A stretch of DNA of 64,000 nt from Aphanomyces cochlioides (taxonomy: Eukaryota; Oomycota; Saprolegniomycetes; Saprolegniales; Verrucalvaceae): the NCBI GenBank assembly GCA_019828595.1, contig JAHQRK010000010.1:1302001-1366000 (forward strand), given 5' to 3'. A model generated the notes under the pieces. That model saw only the letters and a program-made list of their open reading frames with translations. It did not search any database and was not told where the DNA came from. Within the stretch, counting starts at the first letter, position 1; each line of letters begins with the position of its first letter. Both the position numbers and the translations under genes were made by a program. Positions 11,577-22,244 of the stretch are shown here, one piece after another.

Positions 11577-11905
11577 AAACTCCGTCGATGAGGTTCATTT
11601 TTCAACATGCCACGAGCTCCTCAAGTCATTTGCGTCACCTGCGGGTCGGGATTCCTCGGCTCCTATTGCGTCAAGCTCCTCCTTGAACGAGGCTACCGCG
11701 TCCGCGCAACCGTTCGCGATCCCACCAATGAGAAGAAAGTCGCACATCTGAAAGCTCTCCCTGGCGCGAAGGAACGCTTGACGCTCTTCAAGGCCAATCT
11801 CCTTGAGGTATACTCGCCGTCGCTGCTCCCTTCCTTGATAGGATTGTCGTTGTAGGAAGGAGCGTTCGATGCTGCGATCAAGGACTGCTTGGCCGTGCTC
11901 CACAC
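11577..11905 (+). repeat. right arm of 329-bp inverted repeat
   Basis: Matches 10454-10782 in reverse orientation with one mismatch. It covers the start, exon 1, the intron and the start of exon 2 of copy 3. Identity includes the intron, which is not under protein constraint. Confidence 0.9.
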
Positions 11906-12332
11906 GGCATCTCCATTCTTCTTGGACAACCAAACGCGAGAAGCCCTTGTCGAACCAGCGGTGCAAGGAGCTCTCAATGTCCTCCGTTCTGCCGCCTGGA
12001 CACCCAGCATTCGTCGCGTTGTGCTCACGTCGTCGGCAGTGGCAGTCTACGTTCACTACGGCACGAAACCCGCCGACCACGTCTTCACGGAAGCCGACTG
12101 GAGTCACTATGAGCTCATGGAGAAGTACGGCTTCTGGTACGGCTTGAGCAAAAACATTGCGGAGCGATCGGCGTGGGAATTCGTGGAAGGATTGAAAGAG
12201 CCGCACTTTGACTTGGTGACGATGTGCCCGACGTGGATCCTCGGTCCCATGCTCCAACCCGAGCTGAACGAAAGCTCCAAGACGATCTACGACTTCCTCG
12301 TCGGCAATACGACCGAGATCGCTCCTCCTTGA
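11607..12332 (+). pseudogene. NADP-dependent reductase (extended SDR), copy 3, C-terminally truncated
   Basis: Exon 1 is 11607-11807, the intron 11808-11855, and exon 2 11856-12332, giving 225 aa against 327 in the intact copy. Frame is kept throughout and the catalytic WYGLSK is present, but the protein stops after GNTTEIAPP. The substrate-binding C-terminal part ([12 protein letters not shown] onward) is missing. The DNA after the stop does not resemble the missing part in any frame, which suggests loss by rearrangement, not a simple nonsense mutation. It may still be expressed as a truncated protein. It is probably non-functional, because the lost segment closes the active site in this family. 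Confidence 0.8.
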
Positions 12333-12666
12333 ACAAGGATAAGACTCACCGAGAGCCAAAAGGAAGTCAGGATGGAAGACGCTTGTTGGTGCTATCGCTT
12401 TTGGCCAGGTGGTGCTCGACGCTGCGTCACTTGCCTTCTCGAACATCCTATTGTGTGGTCATCTTTGCATTGCGACCGGCTCCATGCATGCCCAGCATTG
12501 GTGAAGGTAGGCATGGAGGCGCATGGAGGTCTCCATTGATATATAGTAGACTTCGCAATGGAAACACTCGTAATTACAGCTTGTAGTGCTTGATTGATCG
12601 TATCCGCGACAACGAACAGCGGGCAAAACGAGGCTTAGGCTCAAGTTATGCTCTTAGGAAAGACAG
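12333..12666. other. spacer after truncated copy 3
   Basis: 334 bp between convergent copies 3 and 4. No homology to the missing reductase C-terminus and no gene recognised. Confidence 0.4.
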
Positions 12667-13697
12667 TTAGAACTGAACAAGACCATGCTGTGTCAAGCTG
12701 TTGGCCGTGGCGCTGACCATCTCGTTTAGTGAGTAAAAGCGAATGCCAAGTTCCCTCTCGGCCTTGGCACATGAGCAATGAAGCGGCACAATCTCGCCTT
12801 CAGTTGCGAGTTTGGTCGTCACTGGGGCATTCGGTGCCGCAGCTTTAGTCGCCGCGGCAATTTCCTCTTCAGTGGGAGATGCCCCGACGAGAAGATAGCG
12901 ACCAGAAGCTTGTGGATTTTCGAACGCAACGATATGAGCCAAGGCAACGTCGCGCACGTCGACGACGGTCTTGACCGCGCGGGCAATTTCAGTTGTGTTG
13001 CCGACGAGGTAGTCGTAGATCTTTTGACTGCTTTCGTTGAGCTCAGGTTGGAGCATGGGGCCAAGGATCCAAGTTGGACACATCGTCACCAAGTCAAAGT
13101 GCGGTTCTTTCAAGTTCTCAACGAATTCCCAAGCAGTGCGCTCGGCGACGGTCTTGCTGACGCCGTACCACATGTTGTTCTTCTCCATAAGCTCTTGATG
13201 ACTCCAATCTTCTTCAGTAAAGACATGATCTGGCGATTTCGTGCCGAGGTGAATGTATACTGAAACCGTGGAGGATGTAAGCACAACTCGACGAATATTA
13301 GGATTGCGGGCGGCCGATCGCAAGACATTGAGTGTGCCTTGGACAGCAGGTTCGACCAAAGCCTCCCGCGTTTGGTTCTTCAAGAAGAACGGCGATGCAG
13401 TATGGAGCACCACCGAGCAGTTCTTGATCGCAGCATCAAATGCTCCTTCCTACATGAGTCCAAACCGTCAAGGGAGGTTTACAGACGCAACGTTACCTCG
13501 AGGAGATCCGCTTTGAAAAGCGTCAAACGTTCGTTTGCTCCAGGGAGAGCTTTCAAATGCGCGACTTTCTTCTCATTGGCAGGATCTCTCACTGTCGTGT
13601 GGACGCGATATCCGCGCTCGAGGAGCAGCTTGACGCAGTACGAGCCGAGGAATCCCGACCCACCGGTCACGCAGACAACTTGAGGTGCACTTGGCAT
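12667..13697 (-). CDS. NADP-dependent reductase, dihydroflavonol/cinnamoyl-CoA reductase type (intact copy 4)
   Basis: Exons 13697-13497 and 13449-12667 (intron 47 nt) encode 327 aa, full length for extended SDRs of the DFR/CCR/anthocyanidin-reductase group. Seen: the Rossmann loop TGGSGFLGS at residues 10-18, Arg after beta-2 (TTVRDP) for NADP, the strand VLTSS, and the catalytic WYGVSK (YxxxK), followed by CPTWILGP. Enzymes of this group reduce carbonyls of phenolic or aliphatic aldehydes and ketones with NADPH in the cytosol. The substrate here is unknown, and oomycetes do not make flavonoids. This is the only undamaged member of the five-copy cluster and so the likely source of any activity. 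The start is MPSAPQ, shared with the other copies; an upstream extension lacks conservation. Confidence 0.9.
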
Positions 13698-13796
13698 GTT
13701 GGAAAGTGAACAAGTTGGAAATTCAAAAATAAATTCCAATAAAAAGAGGAATTTATGGCAATTTCAGTCAAATTTGTATTTTCGACCAAAAATCAA

Positions 13797-13977
13797 ATAC
13801 ATTTCCAAATCGATTTAACCATACTGAAGCCAAGTTGAACCGAACAGTGGCCAAATTAATTGCATGTGTATTAGGGTGTGTTTTGCGTGAATTAGCTAAA
13901 TACTCGATTCTGATTGGCTGCGAGGTTGGGAAATCGATTAAAAAAATCGATACATTTCCAGCCCATCTCACTGTTTA
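13797..13977 (+). repeat. dispersed intergenic repeat, copy 1 (interrupted by transposon)
   Basis: Shares a core with 14528-14724 (opposite strand) and 48684-48785. The core has GTGTGTTTTGCGTG, then AAATACTCGATTCTGATTGG, then an ATCGAT-rich part. The repeat is cut at TTA (13975-13977) by the transposon and resumes at 15948 with TTAGAATGAA. Confidence 0.75.
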
Positions 13978-15947
13978 GGGCCCGTCTGGATACCACTAAT
14001 TATCATGATAATTCGCAATAATTTGAGCATTATGGCATAATTTTAAATATTGTATAACTCCCTGTCTGGATGCACATATTCACTAAATTTTATTGCAAAA
14101 AAATATTCCAAAATTGGTCGATTATCGCAATAAAAAATATACTACTCAAAGTCGTATATTTTGACCAATATTGCATAATTCGGTCAAATTCTCTAATTTT
14201 ATTCTATTTTCTTGAGAATCCAGACAGTCCAAAAATAGAATTGTTGTAATAATATTGTTGATTTGATACGAATTTCCAGGCCCCGTTCAATGGAATCACG
14301 CCAGCGGATCGATTCACCAATCGACGCCATTGGCTAATAAATATTTTGGGCGACGGTGATTGGCTGAATAAAATTATAAAGAAAGTACAGTTCCCATGAA
14401 AGAAAGTACTGTTCTAATTTTCATTCATCCAATGTATTGGCGCGATTGGAGATTGATAAAAAAACGAATCCAAATTGGGAAATTTCTAGCGAATCCACAA
14501 CAATTATCCGTGGTTTGTATTGTCGATTTCATTCTAAATTGTGAGAGGGGTCTCAAATGTATCGATTTTTCAAATCGATCTGCAAATCGATCAGCCAATC
14601 AAAATCGAGTATTTACCAATTTCACGCAAAACACACTTATATACACGTGAATTTTATTTGGCCAATTTACCGTACTTTTCATTTATACTTGACTTCAGTA
14701 TGATGGAATCGATTTGGAAATGAACTCAATTTTCGTAGAAAAATATTGTGCTTTCTACTCAAAATTTCCTCCGGCGATTGGTTGAATCAACCGCCGGCAA
14801 ATCGCCGGACCTCTGAAATATAATACAAATATCAATTTTAGATGGTTTTTTGACCTTTGGTTGAAGTCTTGATCGGGATGGTACACGAAATCGACGAAGC
14901 TTCGTCGCTGCGCTGGCGAGGCCAGAGGCCTCTCCACTCGTTGTACGCTCAACATGAGGAGCGCTGAATAACGTGGAATTCTCTTCGAGGTGGGGTCGCT
15001 GTGGAAGGTTGTTCAGAGTCATAGAGATGGCGTGAGATTTGCAGCTTTTCTCTCACAAACTTAGGTCAGTTTTCAGCCAATCAATTGATAGTAAAATTAT
15101 TTTTAGCCAATCATATTGTCCGGACGATTTCCAGGCGATTGGAAATATCGCCTGAAATTGGCAAATTTGGACGGAAATCACAATACAAATTTGGGTGAAA
15201 AAGACAAAATTCTTTTCCCAAAATGCAGAATACTCAATAACGAATTATCACAATACTACTCTGGTCCGAAATAATTGCTACAGTTACATTCTCTGCAGAT
15301 TTTTTTTTCAATAATAATCGAAATATTCAACGCTGATTGGCTCAGTAAACAGCTTAGGATCTCCTCTTTGATTGGTTAATTTGTGGAAACTACAATTCGT
15401 CTCCGTTGGCGAGATATCGTGTGTCAAAGTTGACCGACCAGGCGGATAGATCACATTTTTTTCGCTGTGGGTTCACTGTAGGAATTGAGCCCAATTTAAT
15501 TGCATATCTAGATTCAACATCAAAGATAGATGGTGTTAACATAGCAACACTGCTGGTTCTTGGCGTATAGCCCGGTTGCAGGTCGTCAGAAGGCTGGAAC
15601 CTATCAAACCTAGAGATGACTGTCAAACATAGCGCTCTCGCGATGAGAGCCGCCAATAGCCACACCTGACATGCGCTATAACATAACTGACATTATACTG
15701 ACGTTAGACTTCGCTATTTCTGTTCTGGGCAAGCAAGATGAACACAGAGAGACCTGTGTCATCGGGACATCGGTGCTGTTTGAATAAAAATATTGGACAT
15801 CCTGTGAAATTTTATATAAGTTTTTGAGGTTGTATACAAAAATCCATATATCCTCATATCCGGACATACTCAAATCAAGATAAAACAGTGTAGCATTTTT
15901 TGCGGACCAGTAGTATTTTTTTAATGTGTATCCATCCAGACGGGCCC
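13978..15947. mobile_element. non-autonomous TIR transposon, PIF/Harbinger (Tourist)-like
   Basis: The left end GGGCCCGTCTGGAT (13978-13991) is repeated inverted at the right end (15934-15947). Both ends are flanked by TTA (13975-13977 and 15948-15950), a 3-bp target duplication. TTA/TWA duplications and GGGCC-type termini are typical of the PIF/Harbinger superfamily. The 1970-bp element is AT-rich and has no open frame long enough for a transposase or Myb-like partner, so it would need enzymes made elsewhere. Inside, TGTCTGGAT occurs at 14063-14071 and its reverse at 14218-14226, which may be ends of a nested, shorter relative. The inverted copy of the dispersed repeat at 14528-14724 shows what the target looked like before insertion. 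Confidence 0.8.
14528..14724 (-). repeat. dispersed intergenic repeat, copy 2 (inside the transposon, inverted)
   Basis: Read on the minus strand it parallels 13797-13977 with roughly three quarters identity by eye. It continues through CTCACAATTTAGAATGAA without interruption, i.e. the uninterrupted version of the sequence split by the transposon. Confidence 0.75.
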
Positions 15948-15950
15948 TTA

Positions 15951-16692
15951 GAATGAACCTCACAATATTGGGATTTTCTCGTTATGGATCCAACATGACA
16001 AGGGCGTGATGGAATGGCGATCTGGTCGAGCTTCACCGTTCCCTTGGAGATCTCCGGCCATGAACATGCGCCGAATGGATATCTTGGTACAATCCCGATG
16101 TAATTTTCGCAGTGAGTGCTGGAATTTGGAGCACTTGGAGCAAATACCTCGAGACAACAGCGATGAAATGACGAGAATGTTCGAAAGACGCGACACGAAT
16201 ACGATGCAATCCTTATTCACGGGCGAGACCTTCCAGTCTCTAAGCCACCTCTTTCCCACAGCAAAGCCAAGGATACAGCCCCCAAAGCTAGCTAAACTCT
16301 CGGGCTCCCGTCACTTGTCACCTCTTGGTCGGTAAAATTTTCCCAGCATGTTGACCAATTCAAGGTCGGGAAGCTTCATTATGCTCCATGGGAGCCATCT
16401 CTTGTCGACCATATTTCTCTCTTCTTCAAAGCGTGCTTGCTTTTTCCCTTGCGCGTAGATGAATACTAGTAAGAGTCATGGAGGGCTGGCGAACTTTGAA
16501 TCTTGGACGATTCGTTCATGCCAGTGTACTTGGAATACAATGATATGATCTCCATCTCACGGACGGGCGGGAAAGCTTTGCAGCGAGAGAGAGAGAGCTC
16601 AAAGAGTGGGGGCTAACATCGTTGACAGAGGAAGAGAAGTTTCTCGCAATGGTCATTACCATCGCGCAAGGACAAGCTGCCATTCATGAGAG
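15951..16692. other. spacer between transposon and reductase copy 5
   Basis: 742 bp. The first about 20 bases continue the interrupted dispersed repeat. A 109-codon plus-strand frame (16006-16335) has no recognisable protein character. No gene is called. Confidence 0.4.
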
Positions 16693-17735
16693 TTACGACG
16701 AGACTAAGCCGATGCGAGTCCAGCTATCGCAGGTTTCGCGCACCATGTCTTCCAGTGGAATGAAGCGGATGCCCAATTCCTTCTCGGCTTTGACACTCGA
16801 GCAGTGTTTTGCAACGAAGTCAGTCCCAGGAGCGAGTTTCGACGTCACTGGGGCGTTCGGACGAGCGGCTTTGACCGCACGAGCAATCTCTTCTTCGGTT
16901 GGGGATGCTGCCACGAGAGTGTATCGCCCAGACGCTTGAGGATTTTCAAACGCAGCGATGTGGGCAAGAGCGACATCGCGGACGTCGACGACAGACCGCG
17001 TTACGCGCGGAATTTCATCAACATTGCCGACGAGATAGTCGTAGATCTTTTCACTGCTTTCGTTCAGCTCAGGTTGGAGCATCGGGCCATGGATCCACGT
17101 CGGGCACATCGTGACCAAGTCAATGAGCATCGGACAAGTTCTCCATGAAGTTCCACGCCGCGCGCTCCGTCAGAGTCTTGCTCACACAATACCACATCTT
17201 GTTCTTCTCAATGAGTTCTTCATGACTCCAATCGTCTTCTGTGAAGACATGCTCGACTGGTTTCGTGTCGCAGTGAATATACACAGCCGTCATGGACGAA
17301 GTGAGCACGACGCGGCGGATTCCAGGCGTGCGTGCAGCCGATCGCAAGACGTTGAGTGTTCCTTGGACGGCGGGTGCGACCAGTTGGTCTCGATTTTGGT
17401 TTTTCAACTCGACTGGAGATGCTGTATGGAGCACCACCGAGCAGTCCTTAATGGCCTCATCAAAAGATCCTTCCTACAGCAAGCACGGCATCAATTCTGT
17501 CGTCTTGAAGCGTAAATACCTCGAGGAGATTGGCTTTGAAGATCGTCAAGCGTTCGTTGGCTCCAGGGAGAACTTTCAAGTGGCCAACCTTCTTCTCGTT
17601 GGTAGGATCTCGGACGGTCGTATGGACGCGATAGCCACGCTCGAGGAGGAGCTTGACGCAATAGGAGCCGAGAAATCCCGACCCGCCTGTGACGCAAATG
17701 ACTTGAGGAACGCTCGGTATGTTGGAAAATGGCAT
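16693..17735 (-). pseudogene. NADP-dependent reductase (extended SDR), copy 5, start codon lost and frameshifted
   Basis: Exon 1 ends at 17520 and exon 2 runs 17473-16693, with a 46-nt intron at the conserved position. The codon that is ATG in the other copies is ATA (17720-17718); an in-frame ATG six codons upstream (17735) could substitute. Exon 2 has the catalytic YCVSK, then loses two bases near 17130 (LSDAH to DLVTM), which shifts the frame. The rest, through [16 protein letters not shown] to the stop at 16693, is well kept. Two independent lesions make a functional protein unlikely. Confidence 0.85.
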
Positions 17736-19059
17736 GCCAGGCGGTTTGTCATTCTTCAAAATTACAGTACAACTGGCAGATGGTCCACCGCATGGATGAA
17801 AAGGCAAAGTGAAGGTGCAAAGTGCACTTGCCTGTGGTGGATTTCTCTCCATCACGAAGGCGAAAAGAGTCGAGAAGGATCGAATCCCCATAGTCTGGAC
17901 AACTCGACAATACCGCTGATGTCATCGCCATGGATGCCAAAATTCCCAAGTGCGTGTAGGTCTACTGTAGACATGGACCATTTGTGTGTGATGATGATAG
18001 GAAAGCGATGAAATTCCATTTCCAACCTGTCCGAATTCCGAGCGACGCAGACCTCAGAGCGGCATGATGATCGCAACAAGGATTGATTGCATGCCCCAGA
18101 AGTGCAAAGCGGAAACAAGAGAATTTGTAGCCCATCCTTTTATCGTTTTGAGGCAAAGGTAGAGTCAATCAACCCGATGAATTCGAGGGATATTGACTGC
18201 TTTAGTACCATAACTTGAAATATTTTGTTGTGCAGCTTCACGAACCGGGAGCTTGTCGAAACTTTGAACAATTTGATCGTGATGTCCTGACTTTAAAGTT
18301 GATTTCCCGCAATGGAGGTGACAAAGAGTTTGGACGATAAACTTGGCTCGTTGAGTGGCATAAAATGCTCAAATAAACCTTGCCTTTAGTGTTACAACTC
18401 GCCTCGAAAATGCCGACTTTGCGACCGACGTCACCCTTCAGGTTATTTTTGTACAGCAATGATAAACCACGAGATGAAATATTAATCCACTCTGCTTTTG
18501 TTCATCTTGACATGCCTTAACTTTCTTCATTGAGCCTTTATCTTAATAAAGACATTACCAAGCACAACGATTCAATTCACTCGACTACCATGAGGTCGCA
18601 TGGCGCACTCTCAAGTCTGCATGTAGACATGCCAATATAAATTTATGAAGGATATGTACCTACTTTATAAAATTTAAAGAGTAAAACTATACAGCGGTCA
18701 AATACAGATGGCAGTTAGACCTTTGAAATTAAATAACAACTTATCAATTTATACAGTACAGTAACTTGTTCACGAATAAAATTATATTTTCAAAATATCA
18801 ATCAAAACTATCTTGGTATTTGTAGAGTCATTTTAAAATTCATTGATACTTTGAGTTTTATTGCCTATTTTTCAAATTAAACTTGATATTTGTATAGAAA
18901 TTCATCAAAATTAGTTTTTTTGGCAAACTGGTTGTTTTTGTCATGAATCTGATGCGAATAGCATTTAGGTGCGCAAAAAAGCAAGGCCAGTCCGCGCCGC
19001 CGACCGCGTCAATTGATCTGGTACGCGACGAATGGCTCGACGGAATGCATATCTAATTG
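17736..19059. other. long intergenic region, nothing recognised
   Basis: 1.3 kb between reductase copy 5 and the JmjC-like gene. The stretch 18500-18960 is strongly AT-rich. Short frames on both strands show no domain or motif, and no RNA gene or repeat relation was spotted. Confidence 0.4.
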
Positions 19060-22000
19060 ATGGAATATGTAGACATACATATTGCAAACGTATCTTCAAA
19101 GTACGTGAACAAGGGTATGGCCATGGTTGATCAAACAGCGCTTCCATTTGACAATGACGGCGGAACGATGGCTGTCTGTCTTTGCAGAGAAGGTTATGAT
19201 CCAAGACGCTTCATGCTGGAATGTGCATTCTGCGAGCAGTGGTTTCATGGAAGTTGCGTCCAACTGAACGAAGAGAAAGCGTTTGCGATTTCAAAGTTTG
19301 CATGCCCGTCGTGTACAAACAAAGGCAGTCAAACGAAATGTACCGACGCTGCGCAACAACCACGCATTGATGCATTCTCTCTGACTAGTCGTCGCACAAT
19401 CCAAGCCATTGGATGCCTCTCTACTTCCGCTTCCTCGACAATTCGCCTCCCTCAATATCAAAGACGTCTTGTCGACTCAAACTGCGGCGTCGATTGACAA
19501 ATCCAGCGACCGATTCCATCAAGTTCTCGAGTCTGGCATGTTTGCACGCTCTGGTATTCGTCATCTCGCGGGCGCTGTACATCAAACCAAACTCGTTTCC
19601 TTCTCAGTCTCAATTTTCTAGAATCTGACGGCGGCATCGGTGCAAATCAATGGGTTTCAAGAGCCCATTCTTGTCGAGGAAGCTGTCGGAAGCGTTCCTG
19701 GCTTGCAAGTGCCTTCGGCGCCGATCCATGCTGACGATCTTCCCAACATTCTTGGTAGTTTAATGCACTGTAGCTGTGACTGAGGTCGACTTTTGTAGTG
19801 TCGGCGAGCATTATCAAAACGATCGATGTTGCGCTGCAGGAAGCGCGGCCAATTTCATATCCAGACGCCATGTCCATGAGCAACAACATGTCTGGCGATA
19901 GCAACTGGGCGGGGAATCTCGAGTTTCCCATCGTTGAAACGTCCCTAGAGTACCAAATCACTCCACCACAAGGTCTCCAGGGCTCGCTTACGTCGTCTTA
20001 ACCATTGGAGTAGTTGTCCACGACCTTGACTGGTTCCAGCAGCAACGCGGAAATGCCGCCGACAAGAAGACAAATCCGAATTCATTCGTGGCCATGTATG
20101 GCCGCCATACTTTCCGCGACTTTATCATCAACTCGAGCGGCTCGTCCTGCTGGATCCATCATCTTTATGGCCTTCCTCTCACGGTCTACTGCATCCCGCC
20201 GACGTTGGCGCATTTGGACAAATTTGTCGAGTGGACAGCAAGTCCGACCCGTCGGTCGATATTCCTTGGAGATCTCGTCGACAAATGCATCAAATGCGAG
20301 CTGCAGCCCAACTCTTCGTTGCTGATTCCACCTTCGTGGATCTATGCGCTCTACGTGCCATCGCAGTCGTCCAATTCGGAAGGAGCCAGCAGCAGCAGCT
20401 CAACCAATACAGCAGTCTTTACGACGACGTTTTTCTTCCATGGCTTTGGCATGAAAGACCAAGTCCGCGTCCTTGAACTCGAACATGCGATGGCTCGACG
20501 CCTTGGGAAGCCAGGAAGACCACTTGGCATGTGGCCCATCGTGACGTCCAAGGCGCAATTTACAGCGCCGTCGCCTGAAATGATCCTCACGTGGATTTGG
20601 CCCGCGATTCAACGTTTCATCCAGCGACTAAAGAGCTTGCATGTCCTCACCGAGTGGGAAAAGCAAGGCTTGCTGCATGTCCTGCCTCTGCTTCGGCAGT
20701 ATGATCTGCCCAACCATGGCGACACGACAATCGAAGCATTGATGGCGCTCCTTGGTGCCAAAGAACCACTCCACAACGCCGCCATCTCCAAAGCTCCCAA
20801 AGCAAAGAAACCAACGCCGACTGCAGCTTCGACTCCGAATTCCGTCATGCCGACGCCGACAATCGACACGTCCCACTCGTTCCTCAAGCGCGACAAGAAG
20901 GTTTGCAAGTGCCATCTCAAGAAATGCGTCAACTGCCGCAACTGCATCAAACGTCACTGCAACTGTGCGACGCAGCAGCCACTGCCTCCATCCACAAAGA
21001 AGTCCGCGGCTGGAACGCCATCCTCCGTCGGCGGTGCTGGACCATCGACAGCGTCTGCATTGGACGCCAAGAAGGATTCGAAAGCCAAGAAAAAACCAAC
21101 GTCTGCATTGCCCGACAATATGACCCGCCCGCCGCCTCCGTTGCCGCTACCCCCGTCTGCAGCATTGTCGATGCCGCAATGGGCGGAAGACGACGAAGAA
21201 ACTCTTCGACGGGAAGCTTCCTCCATGTGGGAACTCTCGAATGACATCAATCAGTCCTTCTTCAGTGCCGGGGAGCTTGGATTAAATATGAACGGCGCGC
21301 TCGAACTCGACGACGCCTTTGGCATCATCGACATGGTCGAGAGCTCGTCGCTCTTCTCAGGCTACGCACGTGACGACTTGTCCATCAAGGAGGAATCGTT
21401 GGCTCAAACGTCGCTGCAGCCATTATCCTTGCAATCGTCGTCGGCCGCTGGTATCCCAGCCCATCATCCTTTTGTCTTTGACGCTGCTGGCGCCTCGGCG
21501 GCCGTGGCGGCAGCGGCAGCGACCGACTATTACGACACTGAAAAAGACGGACTTGCGCTCGACATGAAGGATTTTGCAAGTGGCGACATGACTCCCGACG
21601 GCGATGGATCTGTGCGTCACCGCGCTTCTTGCCATCGGTGTGGCAATCTGCGCAAGAAGAACGTGCGCTGTCTTGGCTGTCCTCACATCTTTTGCCAAAA
21701 GTACGTCCCTCTGTCTTCTTCGTTGTCCTTGAAAGCATGGCTAGATGCGCCGAGAAGATGGTCGAAGAGCATGGCGCGCAGACATTTATTGGCGGTTGTC
21801 CCGTGTGCAAGGAAATGTGCTGCTGCGGGAAGAACCGATCGACAGTGTGTCGTCGCAAGGTACTGCCGCCCTTGGCGCGATCTTGAGCTCACTTGCTCGT
21901 GGCTTCGTAGTTTCATTGCTACAAGAAATGTCCTGCCACGAAGCGATGCAATCTTCTCACGGACGATTTGATCAAACGCGGCGGTGACGATTCCTTCAAG

Positions 22001-22195
22001 GACGACGACATGTTGATGGAATTCGGCTTGGACGAGGACATGCACGACATGGAGACGTCCAACCACCAGCATTCCATGATGACGATGCCGTCTTCGCTTG
22101 TTGGAATGGTCCCGACGCCATTCCCAACCGCAACGACATCGTCGTTGAGCGACTGCGAATTTGAAATGGACTTGGGCGACTTGGATCCACTTTAA
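19060..22195 (+). CDS. PHD finger / degenerate JmjC / zf-4CXXC_R1 chromatin protein
   Basis: Seven exons (19060-19339, 19389-19576, 19622-19754, 19799-19972, 20014-21700, 21745-21859, 21911-22195) give 953 aa. A PHD finger is at residues 40-85 (CLC, CAFCEQWFHGSC, CPSC). A JmjC domain of KDM2/KDM7 layout spans about 260-410 (RDFIINSSGSSCWIHH, FLGDLVDKCIKC, IPPSWIYALYVP). The iron-binding H-x-D is I296-I-N298 and the distal His is Y369, so 2-oxoglutarate demethylase activity is not expected. A Cys-rich cluster follows (VCKCHLKKCVNCRNC, about 555), then a zf-4CXXC_R1 module near 800-870 (CHRCG, CLGCPHIFC, CPVCKEMCC). Likely nuclear, reading or recruiting chromatin factors. A later ATG (19117) is an alternative start. 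Confidence 0.85.
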
Positions 22196-22244
22196 GACGG
22201 CGACAGAGTGACCACAGACAACTACATGAAATGCATCCCATCAT

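Noticed and set aside
11595..12446. 283-codon minus-strand frame across reductase copy 3
   Set aside because: Exact antisense of the reductase exons and intron, with the same shadow seen in copy 2. No independent motif.
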